NCBI GenBank assembly: GCA_049318625.1
Contig: JBMOGA010000010.1
Span: 1-64,000, forward strand
Length of the DNA stretch: 64,000 bases
Direction: 5' to 3'
Origin: JBMOGA01 sp049318625
GTDB taxonomy: Bacteria > Pseudomonadota > Alphaproteobacteria > Rhizobiales > Hyphomicrobiaceae
Below, piece after piece: positions 8,468 to 17,129 of the stretch (the stretch's first letter is position 1; each line of letters begins with the position of its first letter). The position numbers and the translations under genes are program-made. The notes under the pieces are model-generated. The model had not been told where the DNA came from, did no database searches, and saw only the letters and a list, made by a program, of their open reading frames with translations.

Positions 8468-11400
8468 TCAGGCGGCCGCGGTCTCGGCCGTGCCGCGGGC
8501 GGCGATCCGCGCCTCGACCAGCGCCTTGGTGGCGACGAGGTCCGGCTTGCCGGAGCCGAGCAGCGGCACGTGCGCGACCACCAGCACCTCCGCCGGCATC
8601 ATCAGCTCGGTCGCACCCTTCGACTTGGCGTGCCGCTGGAACGCCTCGCGCGTCACCGCGGCATCGGCGGTGACCAGCACCAGCCGCTCGCCCTTGCGGG
8701 CGTCCGCCACCGCAACGACCACGCACGCCACGTTCGGCCACAGCTCCTGCGCCAGCGCCTCGACGGCGGCCAGCGACACCATTTCGCCGCCGACCTTGGC
8801 GAAGCGCTTGGCCCGCCCCTTGATGCTGACGAAGCCCTGCGCGTCGATGCTGACGATGTCGCCGGTGTCGTGCCATCCGCCGGGTGGCGGCTCCAGCACG
8901 CCCGGATGCTCGACGCGGTAGTAGCCGAGCATGACGTTCGGACCCCGGACGAACAGGCGCCCGCCTTCGGTGATGCCGGCGACCGGCTCCAGCCGCGCCT
9001 CGATCAGCGGGGCGAGGCGCCCGACCGTGCCGGCGCGGTTGGCCAGCGGCGTATTGAGAGCAAGCACCGGCGCGGTCTCGGTCACGCCGTAGCCCTCGAG
9101 GATGCGCACGCCGAACTTCTCCATGTAGATCTCGCGCGTCCGCTGCTTCACCGCCTCCGCACCGGCGATCACCAGACGGACCGCGTGCAGATCGTAGGGG
9201 TGCGCGGCGCGAGCGTAGCCGTTGAGGAACGTATCGGTGCCGAACAGGATGGTGGCGTTGGTCTGGTACACGAGCTCCGGCACGATGCGGTAGTGCAGCG
9301 GCGAAGGGTAGAGGAACACCGGAATGCCGCCGACCAGCGGCATCACCAGCCCGGCCGTCAGGCCGAACGAATGGAACACCGGCAGCGGATTGAACACCTT
9401 GTCCTCGCCGTGGGCGGCGACCCGGGCCAGCGATTGCGTCGCGTTGGCGAGGATGTTGCGGTGGGAGAGTACGACCCCCTTCGGCGCCCCCTCGGACCCG
9501 GACGTGAACAGCACGGCCGCCGGCTCGTCGGCGTTGCAGTCGGCCTGCGGTCGCCCGCCCATGAGATAGCCCGCGATCTTGTCGCCGAGCGTGATCGACG
9601 CGCGGACGTCTTCGAGGGGCACGATGCGAACCCCGGCCGCCGCGAGCGCGGCGACGACCGGCTCCAGGTGGGCCTTCTCGATGAACGCCGTCGACGTCAG
9701 CACGACGCCGACCTTGGCGGCCCGGCAGGCCATGACGATGTTCTGCGGCCCGGCGGTGAAGTTCAGCATCGCCGCCACGCGGCCGATCGACTGCAGCGCG
9801 AAGAAGGTGACGGCGACGCCGGCGGTGTTCGGCAACAGCACGCCGACCGCCGCGCCCTGCGGCGCCAGCGGCGCCAGCTTGCGGCCGAGCACCTGTGAAC
9901 TGAGGATCAGCTTGCTGTAGGTCAGCCGCGTCATCAAGGGATCCTCGATGATCGCCTTGCCGGTGTCGCGCATCTCGCGCGCCGCCACCAGCGCCTCGAA
10001 CAGCGTGCGGTCGAGCCGCGCCGTCTCGACGGCGGTGTTGAGCATGATGTCCTGGAGGATGGCGCCGGCCGCCTGGCGCCGCGCCTTGCCGCGTAGTTGC
10101 GGATCGACGTCGAGCTTGCGCGGCGGCAGGATGGTGACGGTGACCTTCGGCAGCAGCACCTTGCGGATCTGCCCGGCCGAGAGATAGCTCCACGCCGACC
10201 GCTCGAAGCCTTCGATGCGCACCGGCACGACGAACGCGTCGGCCTTGTCGGCGATCATCGCGGTGCCGTCGTAGACCTTCATCAGCCCGCCGGTCACCGT
10301 CAGCCGGCCTTCCGGGAAGATCACCAGCGTCTCGCCGGCCTTGACGCTCTCGATCAGGGCCCGCGCCGCCAGCGGCCGTGTCGGATCTATGGTGTGCGAC
10401 TTGATCAGGCCGAGGAACGGTTTCACCCACCACGCCTGCGCGATGCCGGTGTCGATGGCGAAGGCGGCGTGGCTCGGCAGGATGGCGTGCATCACCGGCC
10501 CGTCCATGAAGCTCACGTGGTTCGGCGTGATCACGGTGCGCGTGCCGGCGGCGGGCAGGTTCTCGAGCCCCTTGACCTCGAGCCGGTAGAACGTCCGGAA
10601 GACGAACGCGGCGACGTCCTGCATGCCCTCCCGGCCCCAGGCCCGGAGCACCAGCACCGCGGCGGCGAGGTTGGCGATCCCGAGTGCGGCCAGGATCTGG
10701 CTGACCGAAAGTCCGGCCACGCTCGCCAGCATCACCAGCAGCGCGGCAGCGGTCATGAACGCGGCGTTGAGCACGTTGACGGCGCCGATGACCCGCGCCC
10801 GCCGGTCGGCCGGCGCCCAGCCCTGGACAGAAGCGAAGGCCGGGACGATGAACAGGCCGCCCGCCAGCGCGAGCCCCACCAGGTCGACGGCGAGCCGGAT
10901 GCCGCCTGCCGTTGCGGCGAGCGCGCCGACACCCACCGACTGCGCCGCGCGCACATGGCCGGACACCGTCCAGGCGAGGTCGAGCGCGAACAGGCCCATC
11001 AGCACCGCGCCGAGCGGAACCAGCGCGAGGTTCGGGCGCAGCGTGCTGGCCCGCGCCGCCAGACCCGAGCCGACCGCGATGCCGATCGTGAACAGCAGCA
11101 GCGTGACAGTGGCCACCTCGGCCGTGCCGTTGAGGTTGGTCTTGACCAGCGACGGCAGCACCGTCAGCGCGATGAAACCGGTGAACCAGAACCACGAGGT
11201 GATGAGCCCGCCGATCCACAGCCGGCGGTCGGCGTAAAGGTCGCGCAGCAGCACCTGTGTCGAGGCCAGCGGATCGAACGAGAGGTCGAGATCCGGCGCC
11301 GCCCGTCCGGTCGGGGGAATGAGCTTGGCACTGACCCACCCCGCCAAGCCCATGGCGCAGATCGCGGCGGCAACAGCCAACGCCGGCACGTCGTCGGAGG

Positions 11401-11887
11401 CGGCCAGCCCGCCGGCCAGCGTGCCGAGCAGGATGGCGAGGAACGTGGCCCCCTCGATCAGCGCGTTGGCCGTCGGCAGTTCGCGCGGCTCCAGGTGGTC
11501 GGGCAGGATGCCGTACTTGATGGGGCCGAACAGCGCCGCGATGATGCCGAACAGCGCCAGCGCCAGGAACATCAAAAGAACGGAGGTCGTCGCAAACCCG
11601 ACGGCGGCCAGCAGGGCGACCGGAATTTCCCAGAGTTTCAGCGCCTGCGCCACCTCGGCCTTGTCGTGCTTGTCGGCGATCTCGCCGGCGATGCCCGACA
11701 GCAGCAGGAACGGGATGATCAGCGCGGCGCCCGCCAGTGCGGCGTACAACTCGCCCTGGTCCGCGCCGATGCGGAATAGAACGAGCATCACCAGCGCGTT
11801 CTTCAGGAAGTTGTCGTTGAGCGCGGCCAGGAACTGGCACCAGAAGACCGGTGCGAACCGGCGGGTGGACATCAGGGCGAACGGCAT
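8468..11887 (-). CDS. aas: LplT-PlsC-acyl-ACP synthetase fusion (lysophospholipid repair)
   Basis: A single 1139-residue polypeptide with three parts. Residues 1 to about 415 form an MFS transporter like LplT (lysophospholipid flippase), starting FWCQFLAALNDNF. A PlsC-type acyltransferase follows, with the H-X4-D motif in NHVSFMD near residue 455. The C-terminal half is an AMP-forming acyl-ACP/acyl-CoA synthetase with the P-loop LFTSGSEGAPKG near residue 790 and a later HDTGDI motif. The family imports lysophospholipids and reacylates them. I chose the ATG at 11887 because an AGGAG lies 11 bases upstream; a TTG further upstream extends the frame but has no support. It is convergent with thiO (13-base gap) and divergent from thiS. 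Confidence 0.93.
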   Translation of the reverse strand: MPFALMSTRRFAPVFWCQFLAALNDNFLKNALVMLVLFRIGADQGELYAALAGAALIIPFLLLSGIAGEIADKHDKAEVAQALKLWEIPVALLAAVGFATTSVLLMFLALALFGIIAALFGPIKYGILPDHLEPRELPTANALIEGATFLAILLGTLAGGLAASDDVPALAVAAAICAMGLAGWVSAKLIPPTGRAAPDLDLSFDPLASTQVLLRDLYADRRLWIGGLITSWFWFTGFIALTVLPSLVKTNLNGTAEVATVTLLLFTIGIAVGSGLAARASTLRPNLALVPLGAVLMGLFALDLAWTVSGHVRAAQSVGVGALAATAGGIRLAVDLVGLALAGGLFIVPAFASVQGWAPADRRARVIGAVNVLNAAFMTAAALLVMLASVAGLSVSQILAALGIANLAAAVLVLRAWGREGMQDVAAFVFRTFYRLEVKGLENLPAAGTRTVITPNHVSFMDGPVMHAILPSHAAFAIDTGIAQAWWVKPFLGLIKSHTIDPTRPLAARALIESVKAGETLVIFPEGRLTVTGGLMKVYDGTAMIADKADAFVVPVRIEGFERSAWSYLSAGQIRKVLLPKVTVTILPPRKLDVDPQLRGKARRQAAGAILQDIMLNTAVETARLDRTLFEALVAAREMRDTGKAIIEDPLMTRLTYSKLILSSQVLGRKLAPLAPQGAAVGVLLPNTAGVAVTFFALQSIGRVAAMLNFTAGPQNIVMACRAAKVGVVLTSTAFIEKAHLEPVVAALAAAGVRIVPLEDVRASITLGDKIAGYLMGGRPQADCNADEPAAVLFTSGSEGAPKGVVLSHRNILANATQSLARVAAHGEDKVFNPLPVFHSFGLTAGLVMPLVGGIPVFLYPSPLHYRIVPELVYQTNATILFGTDTFLNGYARAAHPYDLHAVRLVIAGAEAVKQRTREIYMEKFGVRILEGYGVTETAPVLALNTPLANRAGTVGRLAPLIEARLEPVAGITEGGRLFVRGPNVMLGYYRVEHPGVLEPPPGGWHDTGDIVSIDAQGFVSIKGRAKRFAKVGGEMVSLAAVEALAQELWPNVACVVVAVADARKGERLVLVTADAAVTREAFQRHAKSKGATELMMPAEVLVVAHVPLLGSGKPDLVATKALVEARIAARGTAETAAA

Positions 11888-12108
11888 GGCGCGCGAGGCT
11901 CCTGCGGCAAAGGCTTTTCTCAGGATCTCGAATAACGTGGCGGGGTTAAGGAAATCGCTCGCCTTGAAAACGGTTTGGTAAACAAGGCTTCCAGGGGACG
12001 TGAGGGCGCGCTGTGCGGCCGGCGTGCAACGTTCCTCAGCCCCGCCGGTGGGGTCTTGCAATTGCCGCCCGGCGGGCCTTGTATACCAGCGACGAGAACG
12101 GACGACGC

Positions 12109-12327
12109 ATGACCGAGACGGCGACCCGCATCGATATTGTCTTGAACGGGGTCCCGATCGCGACGGGCGCCCGCACGCTGGCCGTGCTGATCGCCGAGGC
12201 AGGGTACGGTGACGCCAGGGTGGCGACGGCCGTCAACGGCGAGTTCGTGGCCGCCGGCCTGCGGGCCGGGACACGGCTGCGGGCGGGGGACCATGTCGAG
12301 ATCGTGTCGCCCCGTCAGGGCGGCTGA
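12109..12327 (+). CDS. thiS: Thiamine biosynthesis sulfur carrier ThiS
   Basis: A 72-residue ubiquitin-like protein ending in Gly-Gly, the C-terminus that is adenylated and converted to thiocarboxylate as sulfur donor for thiazole formation. The beta-grasp pattern is visible, with VLNGVP at the start and TRLRAGDHVEIVSPRQGG at the end. The frame continues upstream, but the ATG at 12109 gives the normal family length. It is the first gene of a thiS-thiG-thiE unit, 21 bases before thiG. I found no TPP-riboswitch consensus in the 221 bases between it and the divergent aas gene. Confidence 0.93.
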   Translation: MTETATRIDIVLNGVPIATGARTLAVLIAEAGYGDARVATAVNGEFVAAGLRAGTRLRAGDHVEIVSPRQGG

Positions 12328-12348
12328 GCCCGCAACCGAAACAGCACG

Positions 12349-13164
12349 ATGGACAAGGTCATGAGCGCCGCGGCGCCCCTGAAGCTCTACGGAACACCCG
12401 TCGCCTCGCGCCTGCTGCTGGGCACGGCGCAATATCCGTCGCCCCAGGTGCTGGCCGATGCCGTGGCCGCGGCCGGCGTCGATGTCGTCACCGTATCGTT
12501 GCGGCGCGAGGCCGCCCGCGGGCGCTCCGGCCAGCGCTTCTTCGAGTTGATCGCCGGCCTCGGCGTCAAGGTGCTGCCGAACACCGCCGGCTGCCGCAGC
12601 CCCAAAGAGGCCATCACGACCGCACAGATGGCGCGTGAGCTGTTCGAAACGACGTGGATCAAGCTCGAGGTGATCGGCAGCGACGACACCCTGCAGCCCG
12701 ACGTGTTCGGGCTCGTCGAGGCAGCCGGCACGCTCGTCCGCGACGGCTTCCAGGTGTTCCCGTACACGACCGAGGATCTGGGTGTGGCCGACCGCCTGCT
12801 GGCGGCGGGGTGCGAGGTCTTGATGCCGTGGGGTGCGCCCATCGGGACCGGTCGCGGTCTCGCCAATCCCTATGCCTTGCGGACCATGCGCAACTATTTC
12901 CCGGACGTGCCGCTGATCGTCGACGCCGGGATCGGGGCGCCGTCCCACGCCGTCGCCGCCATGGAACTGGGGTTCGACGCCGTTCTGCTCAACACGGCAG
13001 TCTCCAAGGCCGCCGACCCCGTGATGATGGCGCGCGCCTTCGGCCAGGCCATCGAGGCGGGCCGCGCCGGCTACGAGGCCGGTCTGATGGAGATGCGCGA
13101 CATGGCGGCACCTTCGACGCCGGTGGCCGGCACGCCGTTCTTCGAACTGAGGGGGAAGGTCTGA
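12349..13164 (+). CDS. thiG: Thiazole synthase ThiG
   Basis: A TIM-barrel enzyme of 271 residues that condenses 1-deoxy-D-xylulose 5-phosphate, dehydroglycine and ThiS thiocarboxylate into the thiazole phosphate moiety. The Schiff-base lysine is Lys-105 in WIKLEVIG. The phosphate-binding segments VLMPWGAPIGTGRG and VDAGIGAPSHA are intact, as is the C-terminal ALLN-like VLLNTAVSKA. An in-frame ATG four codons downstream (12361) is an alternative start. The stop overlaps the thiE start by one base (TGATG), so the two are coupled. Confidence 0.95.
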   Translation: MDKVMSAAAPLKLYGTPVASRLLLGTAQYPSPQVLADAVAAAGVDVVTVSLRREAARGRSGQRFFELIAGLGVKVLPNTAGCRSPKEAITTAQMARELFETTWIKLEVIGSDDTLQPDVFGLVEAAGTLVRDGFQVFPYTTEDLGVADRLLAAGCEVLMPWGAPIGTGRGLANPYALRTMRNYFPDVPLIVDAGIGAPSHAVAAMELGFDAVLLNTAVSKAADPVMMARAFGQAIEAGRAGYEAGLMEMRDMAAPSTPVAGTPFFELRGKV

Positions 13165-13784
13165 TGCGGCCCGACGATGGTCTCGACGCCTTCTACCCGA
13201 TCGTGCCCGACGCGGCCTGGGTGCGCCGCATCGTGCCGCTCGGTGTGCGGACCCTGCAGTTGCGCCTCAAGGATGCCGAGCCGGACCGCATCCGCCGCGA
13301 GATCGTCGAATGCCTCGACGCCTGCATTCCGGCCGGCTGCCAGCTCATCGTCAACGACTATTGGCGCGACGCCCTGGCGGTCGGCGCCGACTATGTGCAC
13401 CTCGGTCAGGAGGATCTGGCCGGCGCCGACGTCTCCACGCTCAAGGCGGCCGGTATTCGCATCGGCATCTCCACCCACAGCGATGCTGAACTGGCGACCG
13501 CCCTGGCCGTCGAGCCCGATTACGTGGCCCTCGGTCCCATCTGGGAAACCAAGATCAAGGTCATGAAGTGGGCGCCGCAGGGCCTCGAACGGATCACCGC
13601 CTGGAAGGCGCGCATCGGCGCGCTGCCGCTGGTGGCCATCGGTGGGATCACGCCGGAGCGGGCCCCGTCCGTCATTGCGGCCGGCGCCCGCTCGGCCGCC
13701 GTCATTACCGATTTCGTGACCCATGCCGATCCCGACGCCCGTATCCGCGACTGGGTCGCCTGGGCGCGCTCCCGCGAACCGTGA
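13164..13784 (+). CDS. thiE: Thiamine phosphate synthase ThiE
   Basis: A TIM-barrel protein of 206 residues that joins HMP pyrophosphate with thiazole phosphate to make thiamine monophosphate. Diagnostic motifs are TLQLRLKD, VNDYWRDALAVGADYVHLGQ, the GPIWETKIK loop and LPLVAIGGI near the phosphate site. The start overlaps the thiG stop. It is the last gene of thiSGE. The pyrimidine kinase thiD is encoded separately about 9 kb away on the minus strand, and thiC is not in the window. Confidence 0.94.
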   Translation: MRPDDGLDAFYPIVPDAAWVRRIVPLGVRTLQLRLKDAEPDRIRREIVECLDACIPAGCQLIVNDYWRDALAVGADYVHLGQEDLAGADVSTLKAAGIRIGISTHSDAELATALAVEPDYVALGPIWETKIKVMKWAPQGLERITAWKARIGALPLVAIGGITPERAPSVIAAGARSAAVITDFVTHADPDARIRDWVAWARSREP

Positions 13785-13866
13785 GCGTGACGGATAGATT
13801 TAATGACGGGAAGCCGTTACGTTGCCACAAATTATTCAAGTTAAGTCTTAGGGACGCGCCGACGTC

Positions 13867-14865
13867 ATGTCATTTCGCTTCAAGCTGGACGAAGATGTCG
13901 AGAAGGGCGCGCGGCGCATCGCGCTGGAGCAGATCGAACGCGCTGAGACCAGTCTCACCCACGACGATGTCCCGCCCGAGTCGATCCATGGTGTCCGCAA
14001 GTCCCTGAAGCGGGTCCGCGCCCTTTTGCGGCTGGTGCGCAGCGGTCTGGGTGACGATGTGTTCAAGGCTGAGAATGCCCGCTATCGCGACATTGGCCAC
14101 CTGTTGGCCGGCGCGCGCGACCGTCACGTCATGCGCGAGACCCTCGCCGGCCTGGAGGCGCGCCACGGCTTGAAGGTGGCGGCGACGGAGTCGGTGCGAG
14201 AGGCGCTGTCGCGTCATCCGGATCCCGCGTCCAACGGCGCGGTGCCGGCCGCCGAGGCGATCCCGGAGGCCGCCAAGCGGCTGGCCCAGGGCCGCCGGGT
14301 GCTGAAGCGTCTGGCGGTGCGCCCAGCGGCGTTCAGCGTGGTTCAGGATGGCATCGAGACCGGGCTGCGCACGTGCCGCAAGTCGTTCCATGCCGCCTAT
14401 GCCGCCGATACCGACGAGGCCTTCCACGAGTGGCGCAAGTCCGTGCAGCACCACTGGCGCCACATGCATCTCGTGGCGCGCGCCTGGCCGACGCTGCTCA
14501 CTGCCCGGGCCCACGAAGCGCGCGACCTCTCCCAGCTGCTCGGCGAGGATCATGATCTCGGGGTTCTGGCCACGTTCGTCACCGCGGCGGCCACCGGGAT
14601 CGACGCCAAACTGGCCAAGGACGTCGATCGGCTGTGCCGGGCCCGACAGCGTGCCATTCGCGCCCACGCCCATCCGCTGGGCCAGCGTCTGCTCGCCGAA
14701 GGCGGCGAGGGTCTCGCCCGGCGTATCGAGGTCTACTGGTCCGCAGCGATTGTCGCCGAGCGTACGGCGCCCGCCCTGGCCGTTACCGCCACGCCGGAGC
14801 GGCCGAAGCCCGCCAAGAACCGCGCCGAGGCTGCAAGCAAGCCGCTGGCCGGCGCCGACACCTGA
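13867..14865 (+). CDS. CHAD domain-containing protein
   Basis: A 332-residue, mostly helical and strongly basic protein. Two CHAD signatures are visible: IHGVRKSLKRVRALLRLVR at about residues 41-59 and FHEWRKSVQHHWRHMHLV in the second half. These histidine- and arginine/lysine-rich helices form a basic pore that binds inorganic polyphosphate in characterised CHAD proteins. It has no N-terminal CYTH triphosphatase domain, so it is a stand-alone CHAD protein. There is no signal peptide, so it is probably cytoplasmic and associated with polyphosphate granules, by family knowledge only. The neighbours give no functional hint. Confidence 0.9.
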   Translation: MSFRFKLDEDVEKGARRIALEQIERAETSLTHDDVPPESIHGVRKSLKRVRALLRLVRSGLGDDVFKAENARYRDIGHLLAGARDRHVMRETLAGLEARHGLKVAATESVREALSRHPDPASNGAVPAAEAIPEAAKRLAQGRRVLKRLAVRPAAFSVVQDGIETGLRTCRKSFHAAYAADTDEAFHEWRKSVQHHWRHMHLVARAWPTLLTARAHEARDLSQLLGEDHDLGVLATFVTAAATGIDAKLAKDVDRLCRARQRAIRAHAHPLGQRLLAEGGEGLARRIEVYWSAAIVAERTAPALAVTATPERPKPAKNRAEAASKPLAGADT

Positions 14866-15042
14866 AGCGGCGGCGCCGTGGATCCGGCGCCAAGCCCGGT
14901 TCGTAATCATCCCATCGACCGCACAAGGGCTTGCCGTGCGCCCACAAACCCTGACAGAAGGGCTTGATGGCAGCGCCGGAGGCTGGCCCGCGCCACAGCG
15001 TGCGCTCGGCGCCCCAGACCTGCAAACGAGGATCGGCCGATC

Positions 15043-16104
15043 ATGAGCGAGACAGCGGACATCACCCGGACGGCAACGGGGGCCGGCATCCGGCCTGCGG
15101 GTCACCCCGCCGTTCGCCTCGGTCGAGTCGGTGTCCTGCTGCTCAACCTCGGCACTCCGGACGGCACCGACTACTGGTCGATGCGCCGCTACCTTTCGGA
15201 ATTCCTGTCCGATCGCCGCGTCATCGAGGAGCCGCGGTGGAAATGGTGGCCCATTCTCAACCTGATCATTCTGACAACCCGGCCCGGACGAAAAGGCAAG
15301 GATTACGAGACGATCTGGAACAAGGAGCGCGACGAAGGTCCGCTGAAAACAATCACGCGCAGTCAGGCCGAGTCACTGGCGGCGCGCTTTGCGGACGACA
15401 GCCGCGTCGTTGTGGATTGGGCGATGCGCTACGCCAATCCGACCACCGAGAGCCGCATCCTCTGGCTCAAGGAGCAGGGCTGCGACCGCATTCTGTTCGT
15501 GCCGCTCTATCCCCAGTACGCGGCGGCGACCACCGCGACCGCCTGCGACCAGGCCTTCCGGGCGCTGATGAAGATGCGCTGGCAGCCGGCCGTCCGCACG
15601 GCGCCCGCCTACCATGACGATCCCGTCTACATCGATCGCGTGGCCGCCTCCATGCGCCGGCACCTCGCGACGCTGGATTTCGAGCCCGAGGTGCTGGTCG
15701 CGACGTTCCACGGCATGCCGGAGAAATACCTGCTGCAGGGCGACCCATACCACTGCCAATGCCAGAAGACCTCGCGATTGCTCCGTGAGGCGATGGGGTG
15801 GTCGACGGATCGTTGGCAGACGACGTTCCAGTCGCGATTTGGAACCGACGTCTGGTTGCAGCCCTATACCGACAAGACGGTCGAGCGGCTGGCCCAGTCG
15901 GGCGTGAAGCGCATGGCCATGGTCGCGCCGGGGTTCTCCGCAGACTGTCTGGAGACCCTCGAGGAGCTCGAAGTCGAGAACCGCGAGATCTTCGAGCACA
16001 ATGGCGGCGAGCGGTTCGCCTATATCCCGGCCCTGAACGATTCCGTCGAAGGCGTCGACGTCATCGAGAACATCGTGCGTCGCGAGTTGAGCGGCTGGCT
16101 GTGA
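15043..16104 (+). CDS. hemH: Ferrochelatase (protoheme ferro-lyase)
   Basis: A type-I chelatase of 353 residues that inserts Fe2+ into protoporphyrin IX in the last step of heme b synthesis. The N-terminal LLNLGTPDG, the central LYPQYAAATTAT and the metal-binding His-223 in TFHGMPEKY are present, as is the C-terminal PGFSADCLETLEE with its conserved glutamate. Length is normal. The 177 bases upstream, after the CHAD gene, hold nothing I can identify. A 7-bp GC hairpin lies 26 bases after the stop and may be its terminator. Confidence 0.95.
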   Translation: MSETADITRTATGAGIRPAGHPAVRLGRVGVLLLNLGTPDGTDYWSMRRYLSEFLSDRRVIEEPRWKWWPILNLIILTTRPGRKGKDYETIWNKERDEGPLKTITRSQAESLAARFADDSRVVVDWAMRYANPTTESRILWLKEQGCDRILFVPLYPQYAAATTATACDQAFRALMKMRWQPAVRTAPAYHDDPVYIDRVAASMRRHLATLDFEPEVLVATFHGMPEKYLLQGDPYHCQCQKTSRLLREAMGWSTDRWQTTFQSRFGTDVWLQPYTDKTVERLAQSGVKRMAMVAPGFSADCLETLEELEVENREIFEHNGGERFAYIPALNDSVEGVDVIENIVRRELSGWL

Positions 16105-16130
16105 CCAATTAGTCACGTCCGTATGCGGAA

Positions 16131-16147
16131 TCGCCCGCATCGGGCGA
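16131..16147 (+). terminator. Possible hemH terminator hairpin
   Basis: A perfect 7-bp stem (TCGCCCG/CGGGCGA) with a three-base loop lies 26 bases after the hemH stop. It is followed only by TTGTC, not a real T-run, so rho-independent function is uncertain. Confidence 0.35.
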
Positions 16148-16393
16148 TTGTCGGTCAGGTGCGGCGAACGGGCGCATGATGAACAAGGCGTAAAGAAATT
16201 CCGCCGGCCTTTCGAAGAAAAAACGCGAATCAAAACTTCGCGGATCGATGCCGAAAGCTTGTGAAGTGCTTGGCGCCTGAAGTCGTCGCGAAATCCCGGA
16301 ATGGCCGATTTGATCCGGCGGGACTTTGGTCTCCTTGCTTTTGCCTTGTCGCTGTTGTGGCTGCACTCCGTCTACAAAAAGAAGGAGTGGTCT

Positions 16394-17014
16394 ATGCGTT
16401 GGAGTGTGTGGCTTGTAATGGCGGCGATGGTCTTTTTCGCCGGGACGAGTGCCGAGGCGCAATCGTATCGCCAGAACAGCGGAGTTCAGAAGGTGTCGGC
16501 GCAGGCCGGCAAGAAGGTGGTTCACAACAAGTCGAAGCGGAAGGTGTCGGTCGCCCAGGCGAATGCCGCCAAGGCACATCACAAGCGCCGGATCGCCAAA
16601 TCAACCCACAACCGGACGGCGAAAGCGGCGTCGGCGCGCACCGCCCGGGTCGCGCGCGCGGCCCGCACCGCCAATGCGGGCGAGGCGGCCTATCAGCGCT
16701 CCAGCGTCACGTCCGACTCGACGTGGCAGCGGTCGGCCTCGGTGGCCGGCGCAGGGCCGCGACCGCGCGCCTGGTGCGGCTGGTGGATGCGCACGCAGCG
16801 CGGCGGCGGCCCCGAACTGAACGTCGCCTGGAATTGGAGCCGCTGGGGCAGACCCACGACGCCTCAGGTCGGTGCGGTCGTGGTCTGGCGCCGTCACGTC
16901 GGCGAGATCGTCGGGCAGGCCTCCAATGGCCAGTGGCTGATTCGCTCTGGAAACGACGGTGGCCAGGTCCGCACGCGGCCTTGGAACATCCGAGGCGCCG
17001 TCTTCCGGATCTGA
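16394..17014 (+). CDS. Small secreted CHAP-like (NlpC/P60-fold) protein
   Basis: A 206-residue protein with a clear signal peptide (MRWSVWLVMAAMVFFAGTSA, then EAQ), then about 90 residues very rich in Lys, Arg, His and Ala, and a compact C-terminal domain from about residue 120. That domain has Cys-128 in RAWCGWWMR and His-168 in VVWRRHVGEIVG, arranged like the Cys-His pair of CHAP/NlpC peptidoglycan hydrolases. A perfect GAAGGAG ribosome site precedes the ATG at 16394. The basic linker could bind cell-wall polymers or nucleic acid. Similar proteins are common in Hyphomicrobiales; activity is inferred from fold motifs only. The perfect palindromic repeat lies between it and the convergent uvrC. 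Confidence 0.75.
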   Translation: MRWSVWLVMAAMVFFAGTSAEAQSYRQNSGVQKVSAQAGKKVVHNKSKRKVSVAQANAAKAHHKRRIAKSTHNRTAKAASARTARVARAARTANAGEAAYQRSSVTSDSTWQRSASVAGAGPRPRAWCGWWMRTQRGGGPELNVAWNWSRWGRPTTPQVGAVVVWRRHVGEIVGQASNGQWLIRSGNDGGQVRTRPWNIRGAVFRI

Positions 17015-17054
17015 CCTGAACCGCCGGGTCGGCGCGCTGGCGTCGGCCCGGCCC

Positions 17055-17117
17055 AGGGACTGATTCACGCTCGCGGTGGACGCCAAGGGCTTCCACCGCG
17101 AGCGTGAATCAGTCCCT
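17055..17117. repeat. Perfect 26-bp inverted repeat between convergent genes
   Basis: Bases 17055-17080 (starting AGGGACTGATTCACGCTCGC) are the exact reverse complement of 17092-17117, with an 11-base loop. The repeat sits between the stops of the CHAP-like gene and uvrC, so it may serve as a bidirectional terminator. A decayed copy lies just after dnaE2 (5431-5490), which marks it as a dispersed palindromic element. No T-run follows the stem. Confidence 0.9.
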
Positions 17118-17129
17118 CAATCGACGACA

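Noticed and set aside
10097..11779. A 560-codon open frame on the plus strand inside the aas gene
   Set aside because: Very low-complexity Arg/Gly/Gln composition, no ribosome site or motifs, and fully antisense to a well-supported gene; such frames arise from the high GC content.
11888..12108. Possible TPP riboswitch before thiS
   Set aside because: The conserved CUGAGA and the second helix with ACCUGAUCUGG-like sequence are not found.
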